A stretch of 64,000 nt of DNA from positions 67,471 through 131,470 of the forward strand of contig NZ_JBDUUH010000016.1 of NCBI RefSeq assembly GCF_039939195.1, read 5' to 3'. This DNA is from Foliimonas ilicis. GTDB taxonomy: Bacteria; Pseudomonadota; Alphaproteobacteria; Rhizobiales; Rhizobiaceae. Positions 45,560 through 54,843 of the stretch are shown piece by piece. The notes beneath the pieces are model-generated. The model ran no database searches. It was not told the origin of the DNA and was given only the letters and a program-made list of their open reading frames with translations. The translations under genes were made by a program, and so were the position numbers. Positions within the stretch are counted from its first letter, which is position 1. Each line of letters opens with the position of its first letter.

Positions 45560-46667
45560 ACATTCCCGGCCCACACCGTCGTTCCAGGCCGAAGCCGAAG
45601 TCGCAATCGCGGACCCGGAGCGCATCATTGAACGGGTGTTCGATCATTTCGCGGACCACGACGCTGAGATCACGTCCATTGAGCGCGGCTTCTCGGCTGC
45701 ATTCTTCTTCGGCCAGATTTCCATGCAAGCGCGACCGAACGGGGTCGCCATGAGCGTGACGGCTGACGATGAGGCCACGCTTGCGCGCACGAAGACGGTA
45801 GCAGCAAGCCATCTGATCGAGTTCGTCGAGGGCGCGCGGCCGCGCTTCGCATGGACAGGGGACGGCGCCGGGATCACAAAATTCCCGAACCTGCACGAGA
45901 TGACCGTGGAGGGAGCCGTCGATGTCACGCCGCACATGCGCCGCATCACATTATCCGGGCCGGGACTTGACCGATATGTAAGCGGCGGCCAGCATTTCAA
46001 GCTGTTTGTGCCTCCAGAAGGTATTGCCATACCGGAATGGCCGGTTCCCGGCGAGGACGGATTGCCCGTCTGGCCGGCCGATGACAGGCGTCCCAAGGTT
46101 CGCACCTACACCGTGCGGAGCGTCGACCTGGCAGCCGGAACCATCGAAGCGGATTTCGTGCTGCATGGCGATCACAGCGTCGGCTCGCGCTGGGCGCTGA
46201 ATGCGCAGTCGGGCGATATCGTCGGCGTACGAGGGCCGGTCGGCCGAGCCGTGCCGGAGGCGGACTGGTATCTGCTTGTCGGCGACGAGACCGCGTTGCC
46301 GGTCATCGCGCGAACCCTCGAATCCCTTCCGGCAAGCGCAAAGGGTATCGCCCTCGTCGAGGTTGCGGACGAGAGCGAACAGCAATCTATCGATTTCGAT
46401 GCCGACATCGAGCTGCGCTGGCTGCACCGCAACGGGGCGGAGGCCGGAACGACGTCCCTGCTCGTCGATGCCGTTCTGGCTGTCGAGATGCCACCGGCCG
46501 GCACCCGCATCCATGCCATGGCGGGGGTCGAATACACCGCGTTCAAGGCAATCCGCCGCCATTGGCGGGACAAACTGAAGCTCGACAAGAAAGACGTGCT
46601 GCCTGTCGCTTACTGGCGCAGGGGCCGCGCCGAGGGAGAGGCTGTCCCCGAAGACAAAGACGATTGA
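45549..46667 (+). CDS. DUF2218 / siderophore-interacting protein (ferric reductase), module 2
   Basis: 372-residue SIP-family reductase. N-terminal DUF2218-like domain (about residues 10-105), flavin motif RTYTVRSVDL, pyridine-nucleotide part WYLLVGDETALPVIARTL and C-terminal VEYTAFKAIRRHWRD. ATG at 45549 lies inside the ATPase 3' end. Same job as the module 1 protein, with moderate similarity only, so it may be tuned to another siderophore. Confidence 0.9.
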   Translation: MQTEHSRPTPSFQAEAEVAIADPERIIERVFDHFADHDAEITSIERGFSAAFFFGQISMQARPNGVAMSVTADDEATLARTKTVAASHLIEFVEGARPRFAWTGDGAGITKFPNLHEMTVEGAVDVTPHMRRITLSGPGLDRYVSGGQHFKLFVPPEGIAIPEWPVPGEDGLPVWPADDRRPKVRTYTVRSVDLAAGTIEADFVLHGDHSVGSRWALNAQSGDIVGVRGPVGRAVPEADWYLLVGDETALPVIARTLESLPASAKGIALVEVADESEQQSIDFDADIELRWLHRNGAEAGTTSLLVDAVLAVEMPPAGTRIHAMAGVEYTAFKAIRRHWRDKLKLDKKDVLPVAYWRRGRAEGEAVPEDKDD

Positions 46668-46739
46668 GTCCATGGCTGATCTGCTCCGACGCTTCGCCCG
46701 ACACTACCGCACGCATCGTGCGGGCTTGGGAGAACCGAT

Positions 46740-47056
46740 TTGCGGAGCGCCGTTTATCGGCCGATCCCAGGCGCAGAGCGCATCCCGGCGAGTGGCGTCA
46801 GTTGCGCCATAGTCGACAATCGCAAGAGCTGCGCCTTCAGCCAGCAACAGGGCAACAGCCAGACCGGCCAGCGGGTGTTCGCCATCGAACTTCAGCGGCC
46901 AGCAGACGGGCAGAGCGCGCGCTTTCGACCTCCGTGCTGGCCGGATGCCTCGTGCCAGTCTCGTTCCCGACCGTCGCCACCGGCGCGCTGAAGAGGGGAA
47001 CCAGCCTCGTCGTGACCACCGCCGCGATGAGCAGGGCCGCGGAGCTTGCAAAGTAG
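46740..47056 (+). pseudogene. Invasion-associated locus B (IalB) family remnant
   Basis: One frame gives SCAIVDNRKSCAFSQQQ and GNSQTGQRVFAIELQRPADG; another then gives LAGCLVPVSFPTVATGALK and RGTSLVVTTAAM. This is the order in rhizobial/Brucella IalB-family periplasmic proteins, with the segment between missing and the frame lost near 46910. No start or signal peptide is visible upstream. Confidence 0.6.
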
Positions 47057-47133
47057 CCGAGCAAAGGGCCCCCAACAAACACCCGCCACGGGGAGTATCA
47101 TCTATCGTCATCGTTCGTTAAGGAGGAAAACGC

Positions 47134-47535
47134 ATGAAGGACTGGCTGGACAAGCTTACCGACGTCACTGCAATCGGAACCAGTGAGACCAGGCTGAAGG
47201 GAGCGCTTGGCAGTCTTACCGAAAATCTCGGTTTCGATGGCTACGCCTTCCTGCCCATCGCGGTTTCGAACTATGCTCCTGAAGGGCAAGGCATATACTT
47301 CGATAGAAAATACCATACCGTCGATCCCATCGTCCTGCGTGGGAAATCCTTGAACGGGGCATTCGTCTGGTCTAGCGAGGAAGAGAAGAGCCACCTTGAC
47401 AAAGAGCAGCGGGACTTCTTCCGACATGCTTCGGACTTCGGCATCCGTTCCGGCGTGACGATTCCGGTGAGAACGCCGAACGGCTTCGTGTCGAGGTCTG
47501 CGGTACGTCCCGCAAACATAATCCCTAGATCCTAA
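47134..47535 (+). pseudogene. traR: TraR-like LuxR-family quorum regulator, truncated after the autoinducer domain
   Basis: About 120 residues match the N-terminal acyl-homoserine-lactone domain of TraR: WLDKLTDVTAIGTSE, GFDGYAFL, YFDRKYHTVDPIVLRGK, AFVWSSEE and RHASDFGIRSGVTIPVRT. Homology stops at TPNGFVS, and the frame ends 15 codons later, so the LuxR DNA-binding domain is gone. A strong AAGGAGG precedes the ATG. TraR activates plasmid tra/trb genes; a fragment lacking the DNA-binding part could at most be inert or interfere with an intact TraR. Confidence 0.85.
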
Positions 47536-48132
47536 GCCGGGGGTTGGAAAACTGCCTACACAGTTCCTACGACTTTTAGCACCGGATGCGCCTGGACATA
47601 CGTCGCGGGCCCCCGGCCAAAGGCCAGAGGATTGGTGGCGCCTTTCGGCTAGCGCCATACCGGTAGGTCGAGTTTCCACGCCCCAAGGCAGCACGTACTA
47701 CCTCGCCGGCACTTATGGAGAAGTGCCTGGGGGCTTACCAGCGGGGATTTTATTGAGCGCGCTTCGAGTGCAACATTTTTTGACATTGCTATTCCTACGA
47801 GCATCAACACCAACGTCATCAATGTGACGTTGAAGACCTTCCATGCGGCCGGTCGCTAGCTGGACGTCGGAAAACACATGTTTGCCGTCGGGCAACTTTC
47901 GACTTAATTTCGGCGTTAAACGCGACTCGTGGCATCCGCAGAAGCAGTCGTCCGTTATGCCGCTTCTTTGGGCCGTCCAACCGGCTTGATGCAGTTCCAT
48001 CGATCGTCAATCCACGCGTGTCGGCGACGGCGATACGGCGCGACATAGGTGAATGAAACCAGACCAATTCATGCAATCGTAGCGCGACTTCCGGCCGGAT
48101 GACGGCAAGCGTCCCCGGCGACCGGCCGGACG
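47536..48132. other. Intergenic stretch with a piece shared with the res region at 57125
   Basis: About 600 bases without a recognised gene. Bases 47868-47892, read on the minus strand, match 57125-57149 at 24 of 25 positions (core AAACATGTGTTTTCCG), suggesting a leftover of a Tn3-type resolution region. Confidence 0.45.
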
Positions 48133-49029
48133 TCAGTCGGGCGACACGGACAGTCCGGCGAGAAGCGGCGCGTGCGCGGCGAGCCTGCGGGATACGAACT
48201 CCGTGAAGAGCTGCACGCGCTTCGTCTTGCGTGTCTCCCCCTGCGTGAGAAACCAGAGCGTCCCATGCATGGGCAGGTCGGTGCCCGGCACCCTCACCAA
48301 CAGAGGGTCGGCATCTCCGACAAAGCACGGCAGTTTCGTCATCCCGATCCCTTGCTGCGCCGCTACGATCTGCGTCTCGGCGTCCGGGGTCCTGAACGGA
48401 ACTCCCGTGGTGTGAACCTCTCCCTCGCGTGCCCAGACCGGGAGTCCATGACTGTCTATGACGATCCACCGCATGGGATCAGACGCGCCCGAACGCCACG
48501 CGGCTAGTCGATCCCGAGACATGTAGACGCCGCTGAACAGCTCCGGTCCCTTCAGGCCGTGAAGATTGAGCGGCAGGGTCTTGCGGTCGGCGACAATCCG
48601 GATCGCGACGTCGGCCTCTCGGTTGGTCAGGTTTGCCACGTCGCCGGACGACGAGATTTCCATCTCGATGTCGGGATGCAGACGCGCGAAGTCGGCGAGA
48701 TCCGGCATGAGCAGATGTGTGGCGAGGAACGGTGGAAGTGTCACCCGCAGAAGCCCGCGCGCGCTCTGGTCACGACCGAAGACGCGCGTCTCCAGCCGGT
48801 TCGACGACGCTTCCATCTGCTCCGCGAGTTCGAGGACCTCCTCGCCCGCTTCCGTCAGCCGGTAGCCCGAAGGCAGCTTTTCGAACATCTGCGCCCCCAG
48901 GCGTCCCTCAAGCTGGGCGATGCGTCGCAACACCGTCGCGTGGTTCACCCCTAGGTGCTTGGCGGCGGACCGCACTGAGCCTTTGCGCGCGGCGGCAAGA
49001 AAGTAGCGAACGTCATCCCAGTCGATCAT
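48133..49029 (-). CDS. LysR-family transcriptional regulator
   Basis: Complete 298-residue LysR protein: helix-turn-helix MIDWDDVRYFLAAARKGSVR, SAAKHLGVNHATVLRRIAQL, and an effector domain with FLATHLLMPDLADFARLHPD. It is divergent from the oxidoreductase run that starts at 49257, with 227 bases between, so it is the likely regulator of those genes and of itself. No effector can be named. Confidence 0.9.
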   Translation of the reverse strand: MIDWDDVRYFLAAARKGSVRSAAKHLGVNHATVLRRIAQLEGRLGAQMFEKLPSGYRLTEAGEEVLELAEQMEASSNRLETRVFGRDQSARGLLRVTLPPFLATHLLMPDLADFARLHPDIEMEISSSGDVANLTNREADVAIRIVADRKTLPLNLHGLKGPELFSGVYMSRDRLAAWRSGASDPMRWIVIDSHGLPVWAREGEVHTTGVPFRTPDAETQIVAAQQGIGMTKLPCFVGDADPLLVRVPGTDLPMHGTLWFLTQGETRKTKRVQLFTEFVSRRLAAHAPLLAGLSVSPD

Positions 49030-49256
49030 GGTGCATTTCCGCGCCGCGTGGTGCGGCTTCCGAAGTTCATTCTAACACAGCAAGCTAGCGGCGCGCGATC
49101 GTCGTGGCGCTTTATGGGCTAACCGGATCGTTTTCGCACCACCGATGTGCGTGATTCCGCACTCGCCGCCTGCCTTCGGCGAACCCATGTTGAGGGTCTG
49201 GGGGATCCTCCCCGCACAGCCATAGACCCGACACGGCGAAACGAAGGATGCATGAC

Positions 49257-49991
49257 ATGAACAGACTGAATGGAAAAACCGCCGTGATCACTGGCGGCGC
49301 TACCGGCATCGGCCGCGCCGCAGCAAAGCGCTTCATCGAGGAAGGCGCCTTCGTCTTCCTCTTCGGCCGCCGGCAAGATCCGCTCGACGCCGCTGTAGCC
49401 GAGCTTGGGCCCAATGCCCGCGCGGTGGCGGGCTCGGTCTCAGATGAGACCGACCTCGACCGGCTCTACGCGGCGGTGAAGGCCGAGCGCGGAACCCTCG
49501 ACATCGTCTTTGCCAATGCCGGGGTGGGCAGCCAGCTCAAGCTCGGCGAGATCACCGCCAAGCACATTGACGAAACCTTCGACGTCAATGTGAAGGGTAC
49601 GATCTTCACGGTCCAGAAGGCGTTGCCGCTGATGGGCGAAGGCGGCTCGATCATCCTGACCGGATCGAGCGCCGGCACCACGGGCGCCCCGGCGTTCACC
49701 GCCTACAGCGCAAGCAAGGCGGCCGTGCGCAACCTGGCCCGGACCTGGGCGGAGGATCTGAAGGGCACCGGCATCCGGGTAAACGTCCTGTCACCCGGGG
49801 CGATCGCGACTGAACTCGCGACCGAGGCGCTCGGCGAGGAGGGCCTGAAGGCCTACGGCTCGATGACTGCGTTTCAGCGCATGGGCGCTCCGGCAGAACT
49901 CGGGGCGGCGGCAGCCTTCCTCGCATCGTCGGACAGCAGCTTCATGACCGCCAGTGAGGTCGCCGTCGACGGCGGCTTGGCCCAGCTCTGA
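49257..49991 (+). CDS. Short-chain dehydrogenase/reductase
   Basis: Classical SDR, 244 residues: TGGATGIG nucleotide loop near residue 13, NAGVG near 88, catalytic Ser in LTGSSAG and YSASK near 155, and SPGAIATEL. ATG at 49257 has AAGGA eight bases before; the in-frame ATG at 49248 is too close to it. First of five plus-strand genes probably controlled by the divergent LysR gene. Substrate unknown. Confidence 0.9.
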   Translation: MNRLNGKTAVITGGATGIGRAAAKRFIEEGAFVFLFGRRQDPLDAAVAELGPNARAVAGSVSDETDLDRLYAAVKAERGTLDIVFANAGVGSQLKLGEITAKHIDETFDVNVKGTIFTVQKALPLMGEGGSIILTGSSAGTTGAPAFTAYSASKAAVRNLARTWAEDLKGTGIRVNVLSPGAIATELATEALGEEGLKAYGSMTAFQRMGAPAELGAAAAFLASSDSSFMTASEVAVDGGLAQL

Positions 49992-50003
49992 GGAGAAAAG
50001 AAA

Positions 50004-50771
50004 ATGACACAATCACTAAAGGGCAAAACAGCTCTCGTTACCGGGGCATCACGGGGCATTGGCCGCGCCATCGCCGAACGTCTTGCAAAGGACGGTGCGA
50101 CGGTCGCGCTGACCTACAACGCCAGTAAATCCGGCGCAGACGAGGCGGTCGTGGCTATCGAGAAAGCTGGAGGGACTGCGTTCGCGATCCACGCAGACCT
50201 CGTTGACCCAGCGACCGTCCCGGCGTTGTTCGAGAGACTCGACGACGAGTTCACCAAGCGGAATGGAAGCAAGGCCCTCGACATTCTGGTCAACAACGCT
50301 GGCAATGCCGGCTGGATCGGCTTCAAAGACGCGACGCCGGATAGTTGGGACACCGTGATCGCGGTCTACGCCCGGGCGCCCTTCTTCATCGTTCAGGCCG
50401 CCCTGAGTCGTCTCGCCGATGGCGGACGCATCATCAACATCTCTTCCGCCGCCGCCACGAAGCCGGTGACAGCCGCGCCGATCTACTCGATGGCCAAAGC
50501 GGCTATCAACAACCTGACCCATGCGCTCGCGTCCGAGCTGGGGCCGCGCGGAATTACCGCGAACGCCGTAGCGCCAGGCTTTACGCGAACCGACGCAAAC
50601 GCGGCCTTCCGGGAGAATCCCGAACTCGCAAAGGCAGTCGAGGCCCAAATCGCGCTGGGACGCTTCGGCGAGCCTTCGGAAATCGCCGCCGTCGTGGCGT
50701 TCCTGGCGTCCGATGACGGCCATTGGGTAACCGGCCAGACGATCGAGGCGAGCGGCGGCTACAGGCTCTGA
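50004..50771 (+). CDS. Short-chain dehydrogenase/reductase
   Basis: Second SDR, 255 residues: TGASRGIG near residue 13, VNNAGNAG near 95, Ser in NISSAAA and YSMAKAA near 163, APGFTRTD, ending GGYRL. GAGGAGA lies before the ATG, 12 bases after the previous gene. The extended N-terminal loop (DDEFTKRNGSKALDILVNNA) is typical of 3-oxoacyl-ACP-reductase-like SDRs that reduce varied carbonyls. Confidence 0.9.
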   Translation: MTQSLKGKTALVTGASRGIGRAIAERLAKDGATVALTYNASKSGADEAVVAIEKAGGTAFAIHADLVDPATVPALFERLDDEFTKRNGSKALDILVNNAGNAGWIGFKDATPDSWDTVIAVYARAPFFIVQAALSRLADGGRIINISSAAATKPVTAAPIYSMAKAAINNLTHALASELGPRGITANAVAPGFTRTDANAAFRENPELAKAVEAQIALGRFGEPSEIAAVVAFLASDDGHWVTGQTIEASGGYRL

Positions 50772-50798
50772 CAGCACCGAAAATCAAAGGAGAATAAT

Positions 50799-51398
50799 AT
50801 GACCTACGCAATCATCGGCTTCGGCGAGATCGGCCACGCTCTCGCCAAGGCATTTTCCCGTGGTGGCATCGAAGTGTCCGTCGCAACCACGCGCGACCCG
50901 GAAAGCTTTGCATCCGACGCGGCCGCGATCGGACCAACGATCATCCCCAAAACACTGGCGGACGCGGTCAAGGCGGACGTCATCTTCTTGGCCGTCCGTT
51001 TCCAGGCGCACCCGGATGTCGCGAAGGCGCTCCCCTCCTGGCAGGGGAAGATCATCGTCGACGTGACCAATGCCTACGGCGTGCCAGATGAGGATCTCGG
51101 CGGACAGCCGTCCGCAACGGTCGTTGCGCGGGCCTTCAGCGGCGCAAGAGCGGTCAAGGGCTTCAACCATTTGGTTGCGGCCGTCCTCGACCAGTCCCCG
51201 GCCGTGCATGGTGGCAGGAGGGTCGTGTTCCTGGCGAGCGACGATGACGATGCCGCAGTGGAAATTGGTGCGCTCGCGGAAAATCTCGGTTTCGCGCCGA
51301 TCAAGCTGGGCGGGCTTTCGGAAGGTGGGCTGCTTGTGCAGGCGCACGGAAATAGCTGGGGCCGGTTGATCTTCAAGGACCTGGTCAAGTTCGACTGA
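50799..51398 (+). CDS. NADPH-dependent F420 reductase-like / NAD(P)-binding protein
   Basis: 199-residue Rossmann protein of the F420H2:NADP oxidoreductase-like family. The N-terminal YAIIGFGEIGHALAKAFSRG is the dinucleotide loop; AVRFQAHPDV, DVTNAYGVP and VKGFNHLVAAV follow the family pattern. In proteobacteria such proteins are thought to bind NADP without F420; the reaction is unknown. GGAGAAT precedes the ATG. Confidence 0.8.
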   Translation: MTYAIIGFGEIGHALAKAFSRGGIEVSVATTRDPESFASDAAAIGPTIIPKTLADAVKADVIFLAVRFQAHPDVAKALPSWQGKIIVDVTNAYGVPDEDLGGQPSATVVARAFSGARAVKGFNHLVAAVLDQSPAVHGGRRVVFLASDDDDAAVEIGALAENLGFAPIKLGGLSEGGLLVQAHGNSWGRLIFKDLVKFD

Positions 51399-51482
51399 TG
51401 AACACGACGTGCCCACCGGCAGAGCTACGATACACGGATCGGATTGGGCGCGCTCCGATCCGTGCGAAATGGAGAAATTCCC

Positions 51483-51896
51483 ATGAGCATTGAGACGAAC
51501 ATTCAGGCCGTAAAGGACTTCTTCGCCGCGATCGGCCGCGGCGACAGGGAGGCTCTGCTGGCGCTGGTCGCCGAAGACATCGAGTGGATCATCCCCGGCA
51601 AAGACTGGCCGCTGGCCGGTACGCACCGCGGTCACGCGGGGCTAACGGATTTGCTTGAGACGGCATCCAAGTCGATAGAAACGTCCACCGAACCCCGGGA
51701 ATTCGTGGCGCAGGGGGACCGGGTCCTGGTCCTCGGCTTCACCAGCGGGAAGATCAAAGCCACGAACAAGATGTTCGAGGACGACTGGATCTTCGCCATT
51801 ACGGTCCGGGACGGCAGGCTGACCAACATCCGGGAATACGTCGATACGCAGGCACTGGCCCGGGCCTCGCAAATCGACGCTTCCGGGCCTGTGTAG
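51483..51896 (+). CDS. SnoaL-like / nuclear transport factor 2-like protein
   Basis: 137-residue alpha+beta-barrel protein: VKDFFAAIGRGDREALLALV, EDIEWIIPG, AGTHRGHAGL and DDWIFAITVRDGRLTNIREY. The family includes small hydrolases, isomerases and proteins with no known activity. ATG at 51483 gives the usual N-terminus; GGAGAAA lies ten bases before. Placed between an F420-reductase-like gene and a methyltransferase-like gene. Confidence 0.8.
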   Translation: MSIETNIQAVKDFFAAIGRGDREALLALVAEDIEWIIPGKDWPLAGTHRGHAGLTDLLETASKSIETSTEPREFVAQGDRVLVLGFTSGKIKATNKMFEDDWIFAITVRDGRLTNIREYVDTQALARASQIDASGPV

Positions 51897-52003
51897 CGCT
51901 GGCCCTCTGCAGCCATCGGCTCGGGGCAAGCGGTGGATCAGCCGTAGATTGCCCCCTCGCGCGCCGCGCGCTCGTCGAACACCCAACCATAAAGGACATT
52001 CCG

Positions 52004-52636
52004 ATGTACGATCAATCCAAGCTAGCCGAGTTGATCCCGTTCGCACGTGTAGATGCTGACTCAACTGTCATTGACGTTTACCCAGGCGACGGCGACTGGA
52101 CCCGCATCTTCTCCGACATTGTCGGACCGGAAGGTCAGGTCATCAGCTTCGTGCCGAGCGAAGTCGCCGACTTCAAGAGCGACCCGGTCGGCAGCATGCG
52201 GACGCTTGCGAAGGAACCCGGGCGAGAGAACGTCGAAGCCGTGTCGGCGGACCTCATCGCGATGGCGGACGCCACGCCGGCAGCCGATGTCCTGTGGCTG
52301 CACCTGTTCTACCACGATCTCCACACCGCACTGATCCAGGCCAGGGGCGCGACGGCGGCAGACTTCAATCGCGCCGTCTACAAGCGGCTGAAGCCCGGTG
52401 GGTTCTACGTCATCGTCGACCACGCCGCCGCTGCGGACACGGGAACGAGCAATACCCAGTCGCTGCATCGGATCGACCCCGCTTCCGTCCGCAAGGAGGT
52501 GGAGGCGGCCGGCTTCGTATTGGACGCGGAAAGCACCATCCTCGCGAACAAGGACGATCCGCACACGATCAAGGTGTTCGATCCCTCGATCAAGGGCGAG
52601 ACCGATCGCTTCGCGTTTCGGTTCGTAAAGCCCTGA
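52004..52636 (+). CDS. Predicted SAM-dependent methyltransferase
   Basis: 210-residue class I methyltransferase-like protein: VIDVYPGDGDWTRIFSDIVG is motif I with an unusual YPGDGDW loop; LKPGGFYVIVDHAA is motif IV/V. It resembles the predicted methyltransferase group often exported in other bacteria, but no signal peptide is seen here. Last gene of the LysR-linked oxidoreductase run. Substrate unknown. Confidence 0.75.
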   Translation: MYDQSKLAELIPFARVDADSTVIDVYPGDGDWTRIFSDIVGPEGQVISFVPSEVADFKSDPVGSMRTLAKEPGRENVEAVSADLIAMADATPAADVLWLHLFYHDLHTALIQARGATAADFNRAVYKRLKPGGFYVIVDHAAAADTGTSNTQSLHRIDPASVRKEVEAAGFVLDAESTILANKDDPHTIKVFDPSIKGETDRFAFRFVKP

Positions 52637-52792
52637 CAATTCAAAGCGCCAACTTTATATCGAGCTCACCAGCGGGTGCATGCAAGCTCATCAATAGCGG
52701 GGTGGTCTGCTTGCCGCCACGAAGTCGCTTTGAATGAGCCCATGATGGGCCAGCGATTCAAGCGCCTCGATAAAAGCGGAAGGTAGTGGAAT

Positions 52793-54121
52793 ATGGCCAG
52801 TGATAGCCCTATGCTGGATGAACAGGCGGATTGGTCCAGCGAATCCTTGTTGGCCGATCTGCAGGATGCCTCATTTCAATACTTTATCGAGGTCGCTAAT
52901 CAACAGAACGGCCTTGTCCGCGACCGCAACCGCGTGGGTGCGCCGGCTTCGATCGCCGCAACCGGCATGGGTCTCAGCGCCCTGCCGATTGGCGTCGCTC
53001 GCTCAGTGATCAGCCGTGAAAAGGCGGCCGAATACACGCTGAAAACCCTCCGGTTCCTCTATGAATTGCCGCAAGGGCCTGAGCCTGACGCATCCGGTTA
53101 CAAGGGCTTCTTCTACCACTTTCTCGACATTGATACGGGCCGTCGGGTCTGGAATTGCGAACTCTCGACGATCGATACCGCAATCCTCATGGCGGGAGTC
53201 ATCGTCGCAGGCGCATATTTCCGCGAGGACAGCGAAACCGAGACGCTGATCCGCGAATATTCCCAAAAACTATATCTTCGTGTCGACTGGGCCTGGGCAC
53301 TGAATGGCGAAGCTACCCTCACGCATGGCTGGAAACCGCATCGTGGCTTTCTGAAGAGTCGCTGGACGGGGTTTGACGAAAGCCTGATCCTTTACGTCCT
53401 TGCCCTCGGTTCGCCGACGCACCCAATCCCGCAGGATACGTGCCCGGCCTCGCGCGCCAGCGGCTATCATTGGGCCGAGGTCGGCGGCGAGGAGCATTTT
53501 CACGCCGGACCGCTCTTCATCCACCAGATGTCGCAAGTATGGATCGATTTCCGCGGCATCCAGGATGCGCCAATGCGAGAAGTCGGCATCGACTATTTTG
53601 AGAACAGCCGTCGGGCGACGTATGCCCAGCGCAGCTATGCCTACCAGAATCCGCGTGATTTCAGAGGCTATCATGAAAATAGCTGGGGCATAACGGCAAG
53701 CGACGGTCCAGGGCCGTTGCGCCGAACAATCGATGGCAAGAGACGCACCTTTTTCGGCTACATGGCGCGCGGTGCGCCCGGCGGACCTGACGACGGCACG
53801 CTGTCGCCATGGGCGACGGCTGCCTCTTTGCCCTTCGCACCAGAGATTGTGATGCCGGCGCTACGCCACTTTCATGAGATCGGTCTGCGCGACGATCACC
53901 CTTACGGCTTCACGGCCAGCTTCAACCCGACTCTTTGCAACGATGGCTCGGAGCGTGGCTGGGTTGCTCCGGAACACATCGGAATTAATCAGGGACCAAT
54001 CGCGCTCATGATCGAGAATTACCGCTCCGGCTTTCTGTGGGAGATCGCGAGGAGTGCGCCAAACATAGTCGATGGCCTTCGGCGAGCCGGCTTCACCGGC
54101 GGCTGGTTGGATAGCGTGTGA
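52793..54121 (+). CDS. Glycoamylase-like (GH144-type) glycoside hydrolase
   Basis: 442-residue (alpha/alpha)6-barrel protein of the glycoamylase-like family: LADLQDASFQYFIEVANQQN, SIAATGMGLSALPIG, GFFYHFLDIDTGRR, WNCELSTIDTAILMAG, WTGFDESLILYVLALG, SPWATAASLPFAPEIVMPAL and GINQGPIALMIENYRSGF. Characterised relatives cut beta-1,2-glucans, which rhizobia make as cyclic glucans; that use here is inference. No signal peptide is evident, suggesting a cytoplasmic location. It stands alone after the methyltransferase gene. Confidence 0.82.
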   Translation: MASDSPMLDEQADWSSESLLADLQDASFQYFIEVANQQNGLVRDRNRVGAPASIAATGMGLSALPIGVARSVISREKAAEYTLKTLRFLYELPQGPEPDASGYKGFFYHFLDIDTGRRVWNCELSTIDTAILMAGVIVAGAYFREDSETETLIREYSQKLYLRVDWAWALNGEATLTHGWKPHRGFLKSRWTGFDESLILYVLALGSPTHPIPQDTCPASRASGYHWAEVGGEEHFHAGPLFIHQMSQVWIDFRGIQDAPMREVGIDYFENSRRATYAQRSYAYQNPRDFRGYHENSWGITASDGPGPLRRTIDGKRRTFFGYMARGAPGGPDDGTLSPWATAASLPFAPEIVMPALRHFHEIGLRDDHPYGFTASFNPTLCNDGSERGWVAPEHIGINQGPIALMIENYRSGFLWEIARSAPNIVDGLRRAGFTGGWLDSV

Positions 54122-54843
54122 AAGACACGAGGTCGCATAACGAGGGTCACACAACCGGCCGCTGGACAATGATTGAGAACGTGACGATCGAGACCTCAAT
54201 TGTGGAGAGAAAAACCCGAAGCTGCGGATGGTCCGAGAGCAGAGAGCGTCAACGGGCTCGTGAAGCACTGACATGTCAAGGCACCGACTTCCCACATAAC
54301 CTGCCACTACGGCGCATGGACGGCGCCGGCATTTAATATAATGACGAGCACGAGTACTAAGTCACTGATAAAAGGGAAGTTATTTCCATACCGCATGTTA
54401 GGCGCTTGATAACGAGGATGCACTTCTTTCGCCGAATGATGGCCGCTTCGGATGTCAGGGAAGGCGCAGTTGCCAACGAAGCTCGTTGGTTTTGTAAAGG
54501 ACCGCTTCCCGGCGTAGCCGCCCGAAACCTGCCAGTCCGTTCCCCTGTAGAGTTTCGGGCGCCGTGAGGCGTACGAAAGTCGTGGAAGACCGAACCCGCG
54601 GGATGGCCGGCGGAGCGCTATGGGGTTTGCGGCTATGGGCGGTGCCGGAGTGCGGTGCGGCAGTTCACGATCTCAGCCGATCTTGTGGTGCGGTATGGAC
54701 GTTGAGGCTCTGAGGTTGGGCTGAATGTTGCCCAGGGGTATCTTCTGGTGTGGTGTACGAAGCTGACGCCGGTGTTCGGCGCGCGGATGCTTCTTGCCCT
54801 GAGCACTCGTCCCGGGCGGGCGGTCTGATTGTGCCATGCCGGA
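54122..54843. other. Intergenic region next to the IS91-type element
   Basis: About 720 bases without a recognised gene. The right part probably includes the 3' end of the IS91-type element, but no clear terminal signature was found. Confidence 0.35.

Noticed and set aside
47713..48000. 95-codon minus-strand frame containing PDGKHVFS
   Set aside because: The same peptide arises by chance from the res-like sequence at 57125; no start signal or family match.
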